DNA of 64,000 bases from Buchnera aphidicola (Cinara piceae) (GCF_900699035.1 NZ_LR217739.1:62001-126000); one strand, 5' to 3'; positions 38,787-50,228 are shown, counted from the stretch's first letter. Notes: generated from the letters alone by a model not told the origin. Program-made: numbers and translations.

Positions 38787-38974
38787 CACTTAAAAATAAA
38801 TATAATTATATTATAACAGAAAATTGTTATTTTTACATTTTTGTATTATTTGAGTTATTAATATATAATTTATGAATTGTTTAATAAATATTAGAAAAAA
38901 AATATTTTATTATTTCTTATATGTTGATTTTAATTATTAGATAAATTTTTTTTAAAAAATTATTTGGGAAAAAA

Positions 38975-39790
38975 ATGAATAATCGTATATATAAAGAACA
39001 TGTTTCTATTAAAAAATTTGGACAAAATTTTTTAATCAATGAAATAATAATTACAAGAATTATACAAAACATGAATTTGATTACCAGTAACAATATTATT
39101 GAAATTGGACCGGGGTTTGGCGCGTTAACATTTCCTATTTGTAATTTTATAAATAAAATGACAGTTTTAGAAATAGATGAAAATATTGTGGTATTCTTAA
39201 TGCAAAGTATATATAGTAAAAAAATAAAAGTTCTTTTAACTGATGTTATGAAATTTAATTTCATATATTTTTTTTCTAATAAAAAAAATATTTTATATCG
39301 TTTTATAGGTAATTTACCATATAATATTTCTTCTTGTTTTTTTTTGAGTACAATAAAATATATTCAAAATATTCATGATATGTATTTTATGTTTCAGAAA
39401 GAAGTAGCTAATAGATTGTTAGCGTCTCCCGGGACAAAAGAATATGGTAGATTAAGTGTAATAGCTCAATATTTTTATCATATTAAATTTATTATGTATG
39501 TTGATAAAGTTAATTTTTTTCCTATACCAAAAGTAGATTCTATTTTTTTGCAATTTATTCCATATAAATTATGTTCTCAAAATGAAAGAGAGAAATATTT
39601 TTTTGCTTTAGAATTTATTACTCGCCTTGCTTTTAAGCATAGACGTAAATTTTTAAATAATAATTTATCAAATTTATTTTCTAAAAATGAGTTATTATCT
39701 CTTGGTATTGATCCTTATTCTCGTGCCGAGAATATTAGTGTATCTCAATATTTTTTATTAGCTAAAAAATTTTTAAAAATAAAAATTTAA
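38975..39790 (+). CDS. rsmA: 16S rRNA dimethyladenosine transferase (KsgA)
   Basis: Dimethylates A1518 and A1519 of 16S rRNA, a late 30S assembly checkpoint. The SAM motif IIEIGPGFGALTFPI and catalytic motif IGNLPYNISSCFFL are intact. KKFGQNFLIN at the N-terminus and FKHRRKFLNNNL at the C-terminus are typical. The 271 residues match E. coli (273). It is convergent with carB. The apaG-apaH and folA genes that lie between ksgA and carB in E. coli are absent from this 145-base gap. Confidence 0.96.
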   Translation: MNNRIYKEHVSIKKFGQNFLINEIIITRIIQNMNLITSNNIIEIGPGFGALTFPICNFINKMTVLEIDENIVVFLMQSIYSKKIKVLLTDVMKFNFIYFFSNKKNILYRFIGNLPYNISSCFFLSTIKYIQNIHDMYFMFQKEVANRLLASPGTKEYGRLSVIAQYFYHIKFIMYVDKVNFFPIPKVDSIFLQFIPYKLCSQNEREKYFFALEFITRLAFKHRRKFLNNNLSNLFSKNELLSLGIDPYSRAENISVSQYFLLAKKFLKIKI

Positions 39791-39820
39791 TATATAGTTA
39801 ATGATTTTATTTTTTTATAC

Positions 39821-39838
39821 AGTAAAAATATTTTTACT
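39821..39838. terminator. Perfect palindrome between rsmA and carB ends
   Basis: AGTAAAAATATTTTTACT is a perfect 18-base palindrome between the convergent stops of rsmA and carB. No U-run follows on either strand. It is a plausible weak bidirectional terminator, but such A/T palindromes arise easily in this composition. Confidence 0.4.
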
Positions 39839-39935
39839 ATTCAAATTATATTTTATAATATTTAGTAATTTATATATGTGTTGTATTAACGATATTGTTT
39901 ATAACATCCATGTTAGAATAAGATAAATTGACTAT

Positions 39936-42900
39936 TTATATAATTTTATTTTTATACAAATTTTTTTTGTGTATTTTTTGTAAACATAATATTGGATATT
40001 TTCCAATATGTTGAAATGTAGAAATAGTAGCAAAAGCTCCATTTAAAGTAGAATCATAATGTATTTTATATTTTAATGCATTTTTTCGAATTTCACGAGT
40101 TTCTATGTTTTTATTATCATCTTTTGATGTATTTATTATATAAATATATTTTTTATTTTTAATACAATCTTGTACATTTGGTCTACCTTCATGTATCTTA
40201 TTAACTAATTTAGCATAAATTCCTATAGATTTTAATTTTAAATATGTTCCTATTGTTGCTTCAATATTAAAGTTTAACTTTTTGAGTTGTATGGCAATAT
40301 TACTAATTGAATTTTTGTCTGAATCTTTTACTGATAATAATATTGTTCCTTTTTTTTTGATTTTAATAGATATTCCTAACATAGCTTTATAAAAAGCTAA
40401 TGAAAAGTTTTTACCTATTCCCATGACTTCTCCTGTTGATTTCATTTCGGGGCCTAAAAAAGGATTAGTTTCTGGAAATTTATTAAAAGGTAATACAGCT
40501 TCTTTAATAGAATAATATTTTGGTTTAATTATTTTTGTATATTTTTGCTGTAATAAGTTTTTTTTACAAATTACACGCATAGCTATTTTCGCTAATGGAA
40601 TTCCAATAGCTTTAGAAATAAAAGGAATAGTTCTAGATGCCCTTGGATTTACTTCTAATATAAATATATCATTATTTTTAATAGCAAATTGAATATTAAT
40701 TAATCCCAGTACATGCAAATTAATAGCTAAAATTTTTGTTTGATTTTTAATTTCTTTTTCTATATTAGGATTTATGGTATAAACTGGTAATGCACAAGCA
40801 GAATCTCCTGAATGTATTCCTGCTTGTTCAATATGCTCCATGATTCCACCAATAAAAACTCTTTTTTTATCACATATAGCGTCTACATCTACTTCAATAG
40901 CATTGTCTAAATATTGATCCAATAAAACTGTTTGATTTATTGATTTTTTTTCACGATTTTGGAAATATTTTATTAAATTTTTATCATCATAAATTATTTC
41001 CATTTCTCTTCCACCTAAAACATATGAAGGCCGTACAATAATCGGATATCCAATTAAATTAGATTTTTCTAATGCTTCTGTTATATTTTTTGCGGTATCA
41101 TTTTTAGGTTGTTTTAATTGTAGTTTATGAATTATTTTTTGAAATTTTTTTCTATTTTCAGCTATATCAATATATTTAGGTTGAGTTCCTAATATATGAA
41201 TCCCTTCTTTTTGAAAATATTTAGCTAATTTTAATGGCGTTTGCCCCCCATACTGAATAACAATACCCATTGGTTTTTCTATTCGAACTATTTCTAATAT
41301 TTCTTCTAATGCAATAGGTTCAAAATATAATCTATGAGAAATATCATAATCTGTAGATACAGTTTCAGGATTACAGTTAATCATAATTGTTTCATATTTG
41401 TCTCTATTCAATATTTGAGATGCATGCACACAACAATAATCAAATTCTATCCCTTGCCCTATTCTATTAGGCCCACTACCAAGTATTATAATTTTCTTTT
41501 TGTTTTTAGTAGGTAATGATTCGCATTCGTCTTCCCATGTAGAATACATATAAGCTGTTTCTGTAGAAAATTCAGCTGAACATGTATCTATACGTTTATA
41601 TACTGGATGTAATTTTAAGACATATCTTTTTTTACGTATATCATTTTCTTTAACGTTAATTAATTGAGAAATTCTTAAATCTGAAAATCCTTTTGATTTT
41701 AAAAATTTTAATTCATTATAATTTAAATGAGATATTTTTTTTAATTTAGTCTTTTCTTCAATAATAATTAAATTTTGTATTTGTTTTAAAAACCATTTAT
41801 CTATATGAGTTAATTCATGAACTGTTTTTATAGTCCACTGTAATCGGAATGCTTCACCAATGTACCATAATCTTTCTGAACCAGCTTCTTTTAGTTCATA
41901 TTTTATTTTTTTTTTCTGTAATATATTGTTATTTATATTATTTGGATTCACGTTAATATCAAAACCAGTCGATCCAATTTCTAAACTTCTCATTGCTTTT
42001 TGTAATGATTCTTGAAAAGTTCGACCTATTGCCATAACTTCTCCAATTGATTTCATTTGTGTAGTCAATCGATCATTACATCCATAAAATTTTTTGAAAT
42101 CAAATCTTGGTATTTTAGTGACAACATAATCGATTGAAGGTTCAAACGCTGCTGGTGTATTTTTTCCAGTAATATTATTTTTTAGTTCATCTAATGTGTA
42201 ACCTATTGATAATTTTGTAGAAATTCGTGCAATTGGAAACCCCGTAGCTTTAGAAGCTAATGCGGATGATCGAGAAACTCTTGGATTCATTTCAATGACT
42301 ACCATTTTGCCATTTTTTGGATTTATCGCAAACTGTACATTTGCTCCACCATTATTTACTCCGATTTCTTTGAGAATAATAATCGCGGCATTACGCATAA
42401 TTTGATATTCTTTATCACTTAAGGTTTGAGCTGGAGCAACAGTAATAGAATCTCCTGTGTGTATACCCATCGGGTCTATATTTTCAATAGTACATATTAC
42501 TATAAAGTTTTTAGCTTTATCTTGTATTACTTCTAATTCATATTCTTTCCATCCTATTAATGATTCATCAATTAACAATTCAGATATTGGTGATAATTCT
42601 AAACCATGTATACAAATATTTTGAAATTCTTCATAGTTATATGCAATACCCCCCCCGCTTCCACCCATAGTAAAAGAAGGGCGTACAATGCATGGAAAAC
42701 CAATAGACTTAATAATTAAATTTGCTTCTTTTATATTATGGGCGATACCACATTTTGCTGTTTTTAATTTTATTTTTTTCATAGATTTTTCAAATAAAAA
42801 TCTATTTTCTGCTTTTTGAATGGATTTAATCGTAACTCCTATTAACTCTATTTGATATTTTTTTAAAATACCTTTTTGATGTAATTTTAGAGCACAATTT

Positions 42901-43187
42901 AAAGCAGTCTGTCCACCCATTGTGGGTAATATAGCATTAGGTTTTTCTTTTTTTATAATTTTTTTTATAATATCTATATTAATAGGTTCAATATATGTTA
43001 CGTCAGCTATTTTTGGATCTGTCATAATTGTAGCGGGATTAGAATTGATTAAAATTACTTTATATCCTTCTTCTTTTAATGCGGTACAAGCTTGAACACC
43101 TGAATAATCAAATTCACATGCCTGTCCAATTATAATAGGACCGGATCCTATAATTAGGATAGAGCTTATATCGTTTCTTTTGGGCAT
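39936..43187 (-). CDS. carB: Carbamoyl-phosphate synthase large subunit
   Basis: Makes carbamoyl phosphate from bicarbonate, ATP and ammonia for arginine and pyrimidine synthesis. The 1083 residues (E. coli 1073) contain two homologous ATP-grasp halves. The first begins [20 protein letters not shown] and has [35 protein letters not shown] and [20 protein letters not shown]. The second has [48 protein letters not shown] and [18 protein letters not shown]. The C-terminal MGS-like allosteric domain is retained but diverged. Its first 22 bases overlap the end of carA. It supports arginine supply to the host. Confidence 0.97.
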   Translation of the reverse strand: MPKRNDISSILIIGSGPIIIGQACEFDYSGVQACTALKEEGYKVILINSNPATIMTDPKIADVTYIEPINIDIIKKIIKKEKPNAILPTMGGQTALNCALKLHQKGILKKYQIELIGVTIKSIQKAENRFLFEKSMKKIKLKTAKCGIAHNIKEANLIIKSIGFPCIVRPSFTMGGSGGGIAYNYEEFQNICIHGLELSPISELLIDESLIGWKEYELEVIQDKAKNFIVICTIENIDPMGIHTGDSITVAPAQTLSDKEYQIMRNAAIIILKEIGVNNGGANVQFAINPKNGKMVVIEMNPRVSRSSALASKATGFPIARISTKLSIGYTLDELKNNITGKNTPAAFEPSIDYVVTKIPRFDFKKFYGCNDRLTTQMKSIGEVMAIGRTFQESLQKAMRSLEIGSTGFDINVNPNNINNNILQKKKIKYELKEAGSERLWYIGEAFRLQWTIKTVHELTHIDKWFLKQIQNLIIIEEKTKLKKISHLNYNELKFLKSKGFSDLRISQLINVKENDIRKKRYVLKLHPVYKRIDTCSAEFSTETAYMYSTWEDECESLPTKNKKKIIILGSGPNRIGQGIEFDYCCVHASQILNRDKYETIMINCNPETVSTDYDISHRLYFEPIALEEILEIVRIEKPMGIVIQYGGQTPLKLAKYFQKEGIHILGTQPKYIDIAENRKKFQKIIHKLQLKQPKNDTAKNITEALEKSNLIGYPIIVRPSYVLGGREMEIIYDDKNLIKYFQNREKKSINQTVLLDQYLDNAIEVDVDAICDKKRVFIGGIMEHIEQAGIHSGDSACALPVYTINPNIEKEIKNQTKILAINLHVLGLINIQFAIKNNDIFILEVNPRASRTIPFISKAIGIPLAKIAMRVICKKNLLQQKYTKIIKPKYYSIKEAVLPFNKFPETNPFLGPEMKSTGEVMGIGKNFSLAFYKAMLGISIKIKKKGTILLSVKDSDKNSISNIAIQLKKLNFNIEATIGTYLKLKSIGIYAKLVNKIHEGRPNVQDCIKNKKYIYIINTSKDDNKNIETREIRKNALKYKIHYDSTLNGAFATISTFQHIGKYPILCLQKIHKKNLYKNKII

Positions 43188-44305
43188 ATAAATTTTTCCT
43201 TATTTTTCATATTATTGATAAAAATATCAAATAGTTTTTGAATATCATGAGTACCCGGATTAGATTCAGGATGCCCTTGAAAACTAAAAGATGGATGATT
43301 TTTTAATGTAATTCCTTGAATAGTTTTATCAAATAAAGATATATGTGTAATTAACATATTTTTTTGTATAGTTTTTGGATCAATAACAAAATTATGATTT
43401 TGGGTTGTAATAAATACACGTTTTGTTTGTATGTTTTGTACGGGATGATTAGATCCATGATGTCCAAATTTCATTTTGATAATTTTTGATCCTAATGATA
43501 ACGCTAAAATTTGATGACCGAGACAAATTCCAAAAATAGGGATTGAAAAATTTAATAATTTTTTTATATTTTTTATAGCTGTATAATATGATCGTGGATC
43601 ACCAGGACCATTTGATAATAAAATTCCAGAGGGTTTAAGTGATAGTATAATATTTATTGGGGTATCGAAAGGTATTAATGTAATTTTACATCCTTTTGCT
43701 TCTAAAATATTAAGTATACTTGTTTTAATACCAAAATCGAATACAATAACATGAAATATTTTTTTTGTATATTTATATTGTGAATTTTCAATATTCCATT
43801 TTTTTATATTTTTTGTTCCTATTGAAATAATTGGATTATTTTTTTTTATATTTTTATTTATTTCAATTTTTTTAAAAGCATTTTGTATATTCATATATTT
43901 TGCAGATTGAATACATCCATATTGTGATCCATATTTTCGTAAAATATGTGTTATTTTTCTTGTATCTACATCTGTTATTGCAATGATATTCTTTTTTTTT
44001 ATATATTGTGATAAATTTTCTGTACTGCGAAAATTGCTATCTTGGTATGAAATAGAGCGAACAATGATTCCATTGGCATAAATTTTATCAGATTCTTCAT
44101 CTATTTTATTTGTTCCAACATTACCAATATGTGGGCACGTAAATGAAATAATTTGCCCAGAATAAGAAGGATCAGTTAAAATTTCTTGGTATCCAGTCAT
44201 TGCTGTATTAAATACTATTTCTCCAACTGTTTCACCTTCTACACCCGCTGTAATACCCTGAAAAATTGTTCCATCTTCTAATACTAAATGTGCTAATTGT
44301 TTCAA
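43166..44305 (-). CDS. carA: Carbamoyl-phosphate synthase small subunit
   Basis: Glutaminase subunit supplying ammonia to CarB through a tunnel. The triad is visible: Cys in [17 protein letters not shown], and His and Glu in [15 protein letters not shown]. The N-terminal domain has [20 protein letters not shown] and [16 protein letters not shown]. The 379 residues match E. coli (382). The start is TTG at 44305 with AGGA seven bases upstream; no ATG fits. The C-terminus runs 22 bases into carB, which differs from the short spacer I recall in E. coli. Confidence 0.96.
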   Translation of the reverse strand: MKQLAHLVLEDGTIFQGITAGVEGETVGEIVFNTAMTGYQEILTDPSYSGQIISFTCPHIGNVGTNKIDEESDKIYANGIIVRSISYQDSNFRSTENLSQYIKKKNIIAITDVDTRKITHILRKYGSQYGCIQSAKYMNIQNAFKKIEINKNIKKNNPIISIGTKNIKKWNIENSQYKYTKKIFHVIVFDFGIKTSILNILEAKGCKITLIPFDTPINIILSLKPSGILLSNGPGDPRSYYTAIKNIKKLLNFSIPIFGICLGHQILALSLGSKIIKMKFGHHGSNHPVQNIQTKRVFITTQNHNFVIDPKTIQKNMLITHISLFDKTIQGITLKNHPSFSFQGHPESNPGTHDIQKLFDIFINNMKNKEKFICPKETI

Positions 44306-44379
44306 AATATTTTCCTTATATTAGTTTTTTATTAGAGATAATATTTTGTTTATTTAGATTAAATTTAATTATATTTTTT

Positions 44380-45213
44380 TTATAAAATTGATTTTTGTTT
44401 TAATAAATTAGACATTTTATATAAACCTTTTTTTTTATCATGTATCCATATTGCTGCTTGAATAGCTCCTTTTGCAAATATAGAGCGATGTGTAGCTTTA
44501 TGGGTAATGGAAATTTTTTCATATTTATTAGAAAATAAAACTCTATGTGTACCAATAGTGTTTCCTTCTCTTATTACTGAGAAACCAATTTCATTTTTTT
44601 TTCTTATTCCTATATTTCCATATCGTGAAAATATAGCTGATTTATCAAAGTTCCAATTCATTGATTTAGATATTATTTTACCTAATTGCAACGCAGTTCC
44701 TGAGGGAGCGTCTATTTTATTTCTATGATGAGATTCGATAATTTCAATATCAGAATTATCACCTAATATTAATGAAATATATTTTATTACTTTATGTATT
44801 ATATTAACCCCTATACTAAAATTAGGTGAATATAATATTGGAATCTTTTTAGAAGCTTTTTTTATTATATTCATTTGAATTGTATTAAACCCAGTTGTTC
44901 CTATAATTATTTTTTTTTGATTTTTGACACAATATTCTATCATTTTTAATGTTGCTATTGGTGTACTGAAATCAATTAATATATCAAATTCTAATTTTTG
45001 TTTTTCTTTTTTTAGATCTTTTAATGTAGTAAAGATTTTTTTTTCATACAATTTATTATTTTTATCTTGGTTTTGAATAGAATTTTTTTCATTATTTTGA
45101 ATTAATAAATGTGTTAATTTAATAAATTTCTTTTTTTTAATTTCTTTTATTAAGATTTTCCCCATTCTACCTAACGCTCCGGATATTGCTATATTAATGA
45201 TTTTTTTTCTCAT
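44380..45213 (-). CDS. dapB: 4-hydroxy-tetrahydrodipicolinate reductase
   Basis: NAD(P)H-dependent second step of the DAP/lysine branch. It has the Rossmann motif INIAISGALGRMGKILIKEI, DILIDFSTPIATLKMIEYC, GTTGFNTIQ, YSPNFSIGVNII, and the catalytic ESHHRNKIDAPSGTA containing the His-His pair and Lys. The 277 residues match E. coli (273); a Lys/Asn-rich insertion follows the first strand. A strong AAGGA site precedes it. carA begins 74 bases downstream, so a dapB-carA-carB transcript is likely. Confidence 0.96.
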   Translation of the reverse strand: MRKKIINIAISGALGRMGKILIKEIKKKKFIKLTHLLIQNNEKNSIQNQDKNNKLYEKKIFTTLKDLKKEKQKLEFDILIDFSTPIATLKMIEYCVKNQKKIIIGTTGFNTIQMNIIKKASKKIPILYSPNFSIGVNIIHKVIKYISLILGDNSDIEIIESHHRNKIDAPSGTALQLGKIISKSMNWNFDKSAIFSRYGNIGIRKKNEIGFSVIREGNTIGTHRVLFSNKYEKISITHKATHRSIFAKGAIQAAIWIHDKKKGLYKMSNLLKQKSIL

Positions 45214-45513
45214 TTCTTTGATCCTTTTATAGAAATTATTTTATAGGATTTATAGTATAAAAAATTATATATAAATAAATATTTAATTTAAAAATATTAT
45301 TTTTTACATATGTAGCTTTTATTTTTATATATTTATTACATAAATAATTGTTTTAATTTATATTTTTAAACTCATAGTAATAAATATTACTATCTACTAT
45401 TATTAGCAAGATTCTGTTAATTATTAATAGATATTTTAATTTATTTTAAAATATATTTTTCTATACAAATTATATATGATATTAAAAATATTAATAAAAT
45501 ATATATTGATTTT
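45214..45513. other. Gap between ileS and dapB where lspA and ispH are missing
   Basis: 300 A/T-rich bases. In E. coli, lspA, fkpB, ispH and rihC lie between ileS and dapB. None is readable here on either strand. An 18-base near-perfect palindrome, TAGTAATAAATATTACTA (45375-45392), may terminate ileS or be chance. Confidence 0.55.
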
Positions 45514-48351
45514 TTACAAAAAAATATGTTTTTTTTCAGTGTTATTTATATTTGCAATACATCTATAACAAATTTGTATATTATTATTGATTAATGTATT
45601 TTTTTTGGAATAATTCCAACATCTCGGACATTTTGTTTTATTACTTTTTTTGATAATAATTTTTAAATGTTTAATATAACAACTATTATAAGCTGATTTA
45701 GGGGCGGTAGAATATCTATGTAATTGGATTTCAGAGACTAAAAAAATGAATTTTAATTCATTATTTAATGATAAAAGTAATTTGAATAATTCTTTATCTA
45801 TATATAATATCAATAATATTTCTAGTGAATTATGTATATATTTATTTTCTTTTTCTTTCTCAATACACTTATTGACTTCATTTCTGATAGAAAATATTTT
45901 TTTCCAAAAGATTAAATTATAAGGAATGTTTTCTGGAAGAGGTTTGATTTTTTTAAACCATTTTTTCATAAAAATAGATGCTTCATTTTTTTCTTTTAAT
46001 TGATTCCAGGCTTCTTCTGCGGTAAAGGATAGTATAGGAGAAATCCATCGTATAAGAGATTGTAATATATAGAATATTGCTGTTTGACTACTACGTCTGT
46101 CAATACTCTTTTTATGCATGGTATATTGTCTATCTTTAATAAGTTCCAGATAACAGGATCCTAATTCTATAGAACAAAAATTAATGATCTTTTGTATAAC
46201 TTTATGAAAATTATAATTAGAATAGTTTTTAATTATTTTTTTTTGATATTTATATGTTACTCCTACTATCCATCGATCTAATAGTAACATTTTTTTATTT
46301 TTTATAATATGTATTTTATTTTTAAAATCAAAAATATTAGAAAATAAAAATCGTATTGTATTTCTAATTCTTCGATAATTATCTGATATTTGTTGTAACA
46401 TATCATTTGATATAGATATATCATTTGTATAATTTGTATATGCTACCCATAATCTTAATATATCTGCCCCCCATTTTTGAATGATATCTTGTGGTTTTAT
46501 ATTATTTTCTAAAGATTTTGACATTTTTTGTCCGTTTTTATTTATAACAAACCCGTGTGTTATAACTGATAAATAAGGAGCTTGTTTTTTTGTAATTGCT
46601 GATATAATCAATGATGACATAAACCAACCTCGATGTTGATCTGATCCCTCTAAATATAAATCAGCTACATAATTAAATTTATTAATTAAATTATATTTAT
46701 ATATTTTTAGTTGATGATTAGATCCAGATTCAAACCATACATCAAGTACATCATTAATTTTATCGTACATATCTGCATTTTTTTTTAACCACTTATGCTT
46801 ATTTGATTCCCACCATATCTGAGATCCGTGTATTTGAATTTTTTTTGCTATTTTGTTCATTATTAAAACAGTATCGGGATGTAATTTTCCTGTTTTTTTA
46901 TGTATAAAAAATGGAATTGGAATTCCCCAAGTTCTTTGTCTTGAAATACACCAATCGGGCCTATTTTTTAACATTGTTTTCATTTTATTTTCACCCCAAT
47001 TTGGTATCCATAAAACTTTCTTGATTTCTTTTAATATATTATTTTTTAATAATTTATCGGATGTTTTAATAAACCATTGTGGTGTAGCTCTAAAAATAAC
47101 TGGCTTATTATGACGCCAACAGTGAGGATAACTATGATTAATAGTTTCAGAAAAAAATATTTTTTTATTATCACGTAATAATTGAAAGATGATATTTTCT
47201 TTGTTAAAGATATGGATTTTATTTAATTTTTTAAAAACTGGAATATTATAAAAACCATATGAATTTACTATTTGCATAGGTTTAATTTTATATTTTTGAC
47301 AAGCTATAAAATCTTCATAACCATGATCTGGTGACATATGTACAGCTCCAGTACCTAACGTATCAGATACATGTTTAGATAATATAATTGGAATATAAAT
47401 ATTAAAAAATGGATGTAAACACTCTAAATTTTCTAATTTTTTTCCTTTTACAGATCCAATTATTTTCCATTTTTGTATATTAGTTTTATTTATTATATTT
47501 TTTGTTAATTTTTTCTCGCAAATGTAATATTTTTTTTTTATTTGTATGATTTGATAATATAAATTTGGATTTATAGCAATTGCTTGGCAGGTTGGTAACG
47601 TCCAAGGAGTAGTAGTAAAAATAATAATTGAAATACTATAAAGAGTTTTTTTTCCTTTTTGTATTTTTTTTTTAAATAATTTTTCAAATAAATTATAATT
47701 TTTTATTTTAAATAAAATATAGACAGAAATTGAATTTTTTATTTTATGTTCTATTTCTGCTTCAGCTAAAGATGATTGGCACTGAAAACACCAGTGAATA
47801 GGTCTTAGATCTCTATATATATATCCTTTTTTTACAATTTTAGCTAAAATATTGATTGTATTAGCTTGATTTTTATATTCTATAGTAAGATTTGCATTCT
47901 CCCAGTCAGCAAGTATTCCTAATCTAATAAAATCTTTTTTTTGTTGTTGAACTTGTTTTAATACATATTTATGACATAGTTCTCTAAATTGGGTTGCATT
48001 GTTTATTGTGATTTTTTGAGCAAATATTTTTTCTACTTTTTGTTCAATAGGTAACCCATGACAGTCCCAACAAGGTACATACGGAGCATAAAAACCAGAC
48101 ATACGTTTAAACTTTAAAATTATATCTTTTAAAATTTTATTAACGGCATGGCCAATATGAATATCACCATTAGCATATGGCGGTCCATCATGTAAAAAAA
48201 AATATTTATTTTTTTTGTTTTTTAAATGTATATTATAATATAATTTATTTTGCTCCCAGTTTTGTAATATTTTAATTTCTTTAGTAGATAAATTGGCTTT
48301 CATGGGAAATGTTGTTTTTGGTAAGTTTAAAGATTTTTTAATATTTTTCAT
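45514..48351 (-). CDS. ileS: Isoleucyl-tRNA synthetase
   Basis: Charges tRNA-Ile and edits valine. The 945 residues match E. coli (938). It has HIGH in HDGPPYANGDIHIGHAVNKI, read in two overlapping motifs, and KMSKS in NGQKMSKSLENN. The CP1 editing domain looks functional: FTTTPWTLPTCQAI and GTGAVHMSPDHGYEDF keep the Thr-rich strand, His and Asp. The C-terminal zinc domain is complete (KCPRCWNYSKK and ICYRCIANI). IleRS is therefore unlike ThrRS and PheRS in this window. The ribF gene that precedes ileS in E. coli is not present. Confidence 0.97.
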   Translation of the reverse strand: MKNIKKSLNLPKTTFPMKANLSTKEIKILQNWEQNKLYYNIHLKNKKNKYFFLHDGPPYANGDIHIGHAVNKILKDIILKFKRMSGFYAPYVPCWDCHGLPIEQKVEKIFAQKITINNATQFRELCHKYVLKQVQQQKKDFIRLGILADWENANLTIEYKNQANTINILAKIVKKGYIYRDLRPIHWCFQCQSSLAEAEIEHKIKNSISVYILFKIKNYNLFEKLFKKKIQKGKKTLYSISIIIFTTTPWTLPTCQAIAINPNLYYQIIQIKKKYYICEKKLTKNIINKTNIQKWKIIGSVKGKKLENLECLHPFFNIYIPIILSKHVSDTLGTGAVHMSPDHGYEDFIACQKYKIKPMQIVNSYGFYNIPVFKKLNKIHIFNKENIIFQLLRDNKKIFFSETINHSYPHCWRHNKPVIFRATPQWFIKTSDKLLKNNILKEIKKVLWIPNWGENKMKTMLKNRPDWCISRQRTWGIPIPFFIHKKTGKLHPDTVLIMNKIAKKIQIHGSQIWWESNKHKWLKKNADMYDKINDVLDVWFESGSNHQLKIYKYNLINKFNYVADLYLEGSDQHRGWFMSSLIISAITKKQAPYLSVITHGFVINKNGQKMSKSLENNIKPQDIIQKWGADILRLWVAYTNYTNDISISNDMLQQISDNYRRIRNTIRFLFSNIFDFKNKIHIIKNKKMLLLDRWIVGVTYKYQKKIIKNYSNYNFHKVIQKIINFCSIELGSCYLELIKDRQYTMHKKSIDRRSSQTAIFYILQSLIRWISPILSFTAEEAWNQLKEKNEASIFMKKWFKKIKPLPENIPYNLIFWKKIFSIRNEVNKCIEKEKENKYIHNSLEILLILYIDKELFKLLLSLNNELKFIFLVSEIQLHRYSTAPKSAYNSCYIKHLKIIIKKSNKTKCPRCWNYSKKNTLINNNIQICYRCIANINNTEKKHIFL

Positions 48352-48748
48352 ATACCGCTCTTAATAAAGGAAAATATGTATTTTATAAAAAATATAGAAA
48401 GATATATATATTATGATCAATTAATATATTCTTTATTTCAGACAATATTTTTATAAAAATTTGTATATATTGGAATTTTAATTTATGATATTTATCAGAT
48501 TATGTAATAATTTTAAATTTATATAATGTATTGAATAAATAAATTATTTTTTATTTTTTTACTATAAAAATATAATATATAGTATATTTTATTTATAATT
48601 ATTGATATTATTCTTTATAATATATATTTTGTAATATTAACATGAATAATCTATTTTTTTATAAAAAAAGTATATTTTATAAGATATTTTAAATAAATTA
48701 AGAAAAATAATTTTTATTTTTATTTTTTATCTGGAGGTTATAATTATT
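48352..48748. other. Divergent region between ileS and rpsT where ribF is missing
   Basis: 397 A/T-rich bases between divergent ileS and rpsT. In E. coli this interval contains ribF (riboflavin kinase/FAD synthetase, about 940 bases). No ribF motif can be read on the minus strand. Promoters for both flanking genes must lie here. Confidence 0.6.
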
Positions 48749-49009
48749 TTGGCAAATATAAAAGCATCTAAAAAAAATTCAATCATGTCTGAAAAACGTA
48801 GAAAATTAAATAATAGTAAACGTTCTACTATTAAAACATTTATTAAAAAAGTATATTTTTTTATTAAAGAAAAAGATAAAGATAAAGCTTATAAAGCATT
48901 TTATATACTTCAATCTTTTATTGATAGATATGCATTAAAAAGGATTGTACATTCCAATAAAGCTGCTAGATATAAATCAATACTAATTAAGAATATTAAA
49001 CGTATGTAA
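48749..49009 (+). CDS. rpsT: Ribosomal protein bS20, UUG start
   Basis: 86-residue basic protein of the 30S subunit (E. coli 87). It reads MANIKASKKNSIMSEKRRKL, then STIKTFIKKVYFFI and RIVHSNKAARYKSILIKNIK, as in the family. Initiation is at TTG 48749 with GGAGG eleven bases upstream. E. coli rpsT also uses UUG, which underlies its translational autocontrol. It is monocistronic and followed by a strong hairpin. Confidence 0.95.
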   Translation: MANIKASKKNSIMSEKRRKLNNSKRSTIKTFIKKVYFFIKEKDKDKAYKAFYILQSFIDRYALKRIVHSNKAARYKSILIKNIKRM

Positions 49010-49039
49010 TACTTTGTATGTAATTTTGATGTTTATCAT

Positions 49040-49086
49040 GTATTGCTTCTATTCTTACCTATAGATAGCAATACCCTCTTTTTTAT
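49040..49086. terminator. Terminator between rpsT and dnaJ
   Basis: GTATTGCTTCTAT (49040-49052) pairs with ATAGA-T-AGCAATAC (49061-49074), a 13-pair stem with one bulged base and an 8-base loop. It is followed on the plus strand by CCTC and six T. It sits between convergent rpsT and dnaJ, and is among the best terminators in the window. Confidence 0.8.
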
Positions 49087-49088
49087 TT

Positions 49089-50228
49089 CTATTGGGTAAG
49101 ATTATCAAAAAATCTTTTAACACTATCAAAAAATCTTTTGGATTTAGGGCTATGATTTTTTCCTTTAAAATCACCAAAACTTTTTCCTAGTTGTATTAAT
49201 AAATTTTTTTGAAATGTATTTAAATTTACAGGCGTTTCTACTATTATTTTACAAAATAAATCGCCTGGATATCCTTTTCTAACTGATTTAACTCCTTTTC
49301 CTCGTATTCTAAATAATTTACCCGATTGTGTTTCAGGAGGTATTTTTAGATTAACTCTTCCTTTTAAAGTTGGTACTTCTATTTCCCCCCCTAAAGCGGC
49401 TATAACAAAATTTATAGGTACTTCACAATGTAAGTTATTTTCTTCTCTTTTAAAAATAGGATGTTTTTTTACTGTAATTTGTATATATAAATCTCCAGAT
49501 TTTGCGCCATTTCTCCCTGCTTCGCCTTCATTATTTAAACGAATACGGTCATTAGTATCTACCCCGGATGGAATTTTAATAGATAAATTTTTAGATTTTT
49601 TTATTCTGCCTTGTCCGTAACATATTTTACATGGGTTATTTATAATAGTTCCTTCTCCATGACAATTAGAACATGTTTGCTGCACGCTAAAAAATCCTTT
49701 TCGCATTTGTATTTGCCCATGTCCATTACAATGAGTACAAATATTTGGTTTAGATCCATATGCAGATCCTTTTCCATAACATGATTTACATTGTTCTAGT
49801 GTTGGAATTCTTATTTTTTTTACTGTTCCTTGTACTGCTTCTTCTAAAGTAAGATTAATATTATATTGTAAATCTGATCCTTGTTCCTGTGTACTTTTGT
49901 TTTGATTTCCAAAAATATCACCAAAAACATCACCAAATATATCATTTAAATCAGATGTTGAGCTTGTGAAGCTACTATGAAAATTATCTGAACCATTATT
50001 TTGTTCGAATGCTGCATGACCATATTGGTCGTATGCAGTTCTTTTTTTTGCGTCACTTAGAACTTCATAAGCTTTTTTAATTTCTTTAAATTTTTCTTCT
50101 GCAAGTTTATTCCCGGGGTTACGGTCTGGATGATACTTCATTGCAAGTTTTTTATACGCTCTTTTTATTTCTCTTTCATTTGCTGTATTAGTGATATTTA
50201 AAGTTGTATAGTAATCTTGTTGCGTCAT
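49089..50228 (-). CDS. dnaJ: Chaperone DnaJ (Hsp40)
   Basis: Co-chaperone that delivers substrates to DnaK and stimulates its ATPase. The J domain (about 1-70) has [20 protein letters not shown] with HPD. The G/F region is short of glycine, being Ser/Asn/Asp-rich, but keeps [15 protein letters not shown]. Four zinc repeats follow: [24 protein letters not shown] and CKICYGQG. The C-terminal substrate domains include [20 protein letters not shown] and [19 protein letters not shown]. The 379 residues match E. coli (376). It lies 118 bases after dnaK with a strong hairpin between. Confidence 0.97.
   Translation of the reverse strand: MTQQDYYTTLNITNTANEREIKRAYKKLAMKYHPDRNPGNKLAEEKFKEIKKAYEVLSDAKKRTAYDQYGHAAFEQNNGSDNFHSSFTSSTSDLNDIFGDVFGDIFGNQNKSTQEQGSDLQYNINLTLEEAVQGTVKKIRIPTLEQCKSCYGKGSAYGSKPNICTHCNGHGQIQMRKGFFSVQQTCSNCHGEGTIINNPCKICYGQGRIKKSKNLSIKIPSGVDTNDRIRLNNEGEAGRNGAKSGDLYIQITVKKHPIFKREENNLHCEVPINFVIAALGGEIEVPTLKGRVNLKIPPETQSGKLFRIRGKGVKSVRKGYPGDLFCKIIVETPVNLNTFQKNLLIQLGKSFGDFKGKNHSPKSKRFFDSVKRFFDNLTQ

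Noticed and set aside
45375..45392. A/T palindrome as an operator
   Set aside because: Short A/T palindromes are expected by chance in this composition, and no regulator or second copy supports it.
45514..48351. Possible loss of IleRS editing, by analogy with ThrRS and PheRS
   Set aside because: The CP1 Thr-rich strand, His and Asp are all readable, so I have no evidence for loss.
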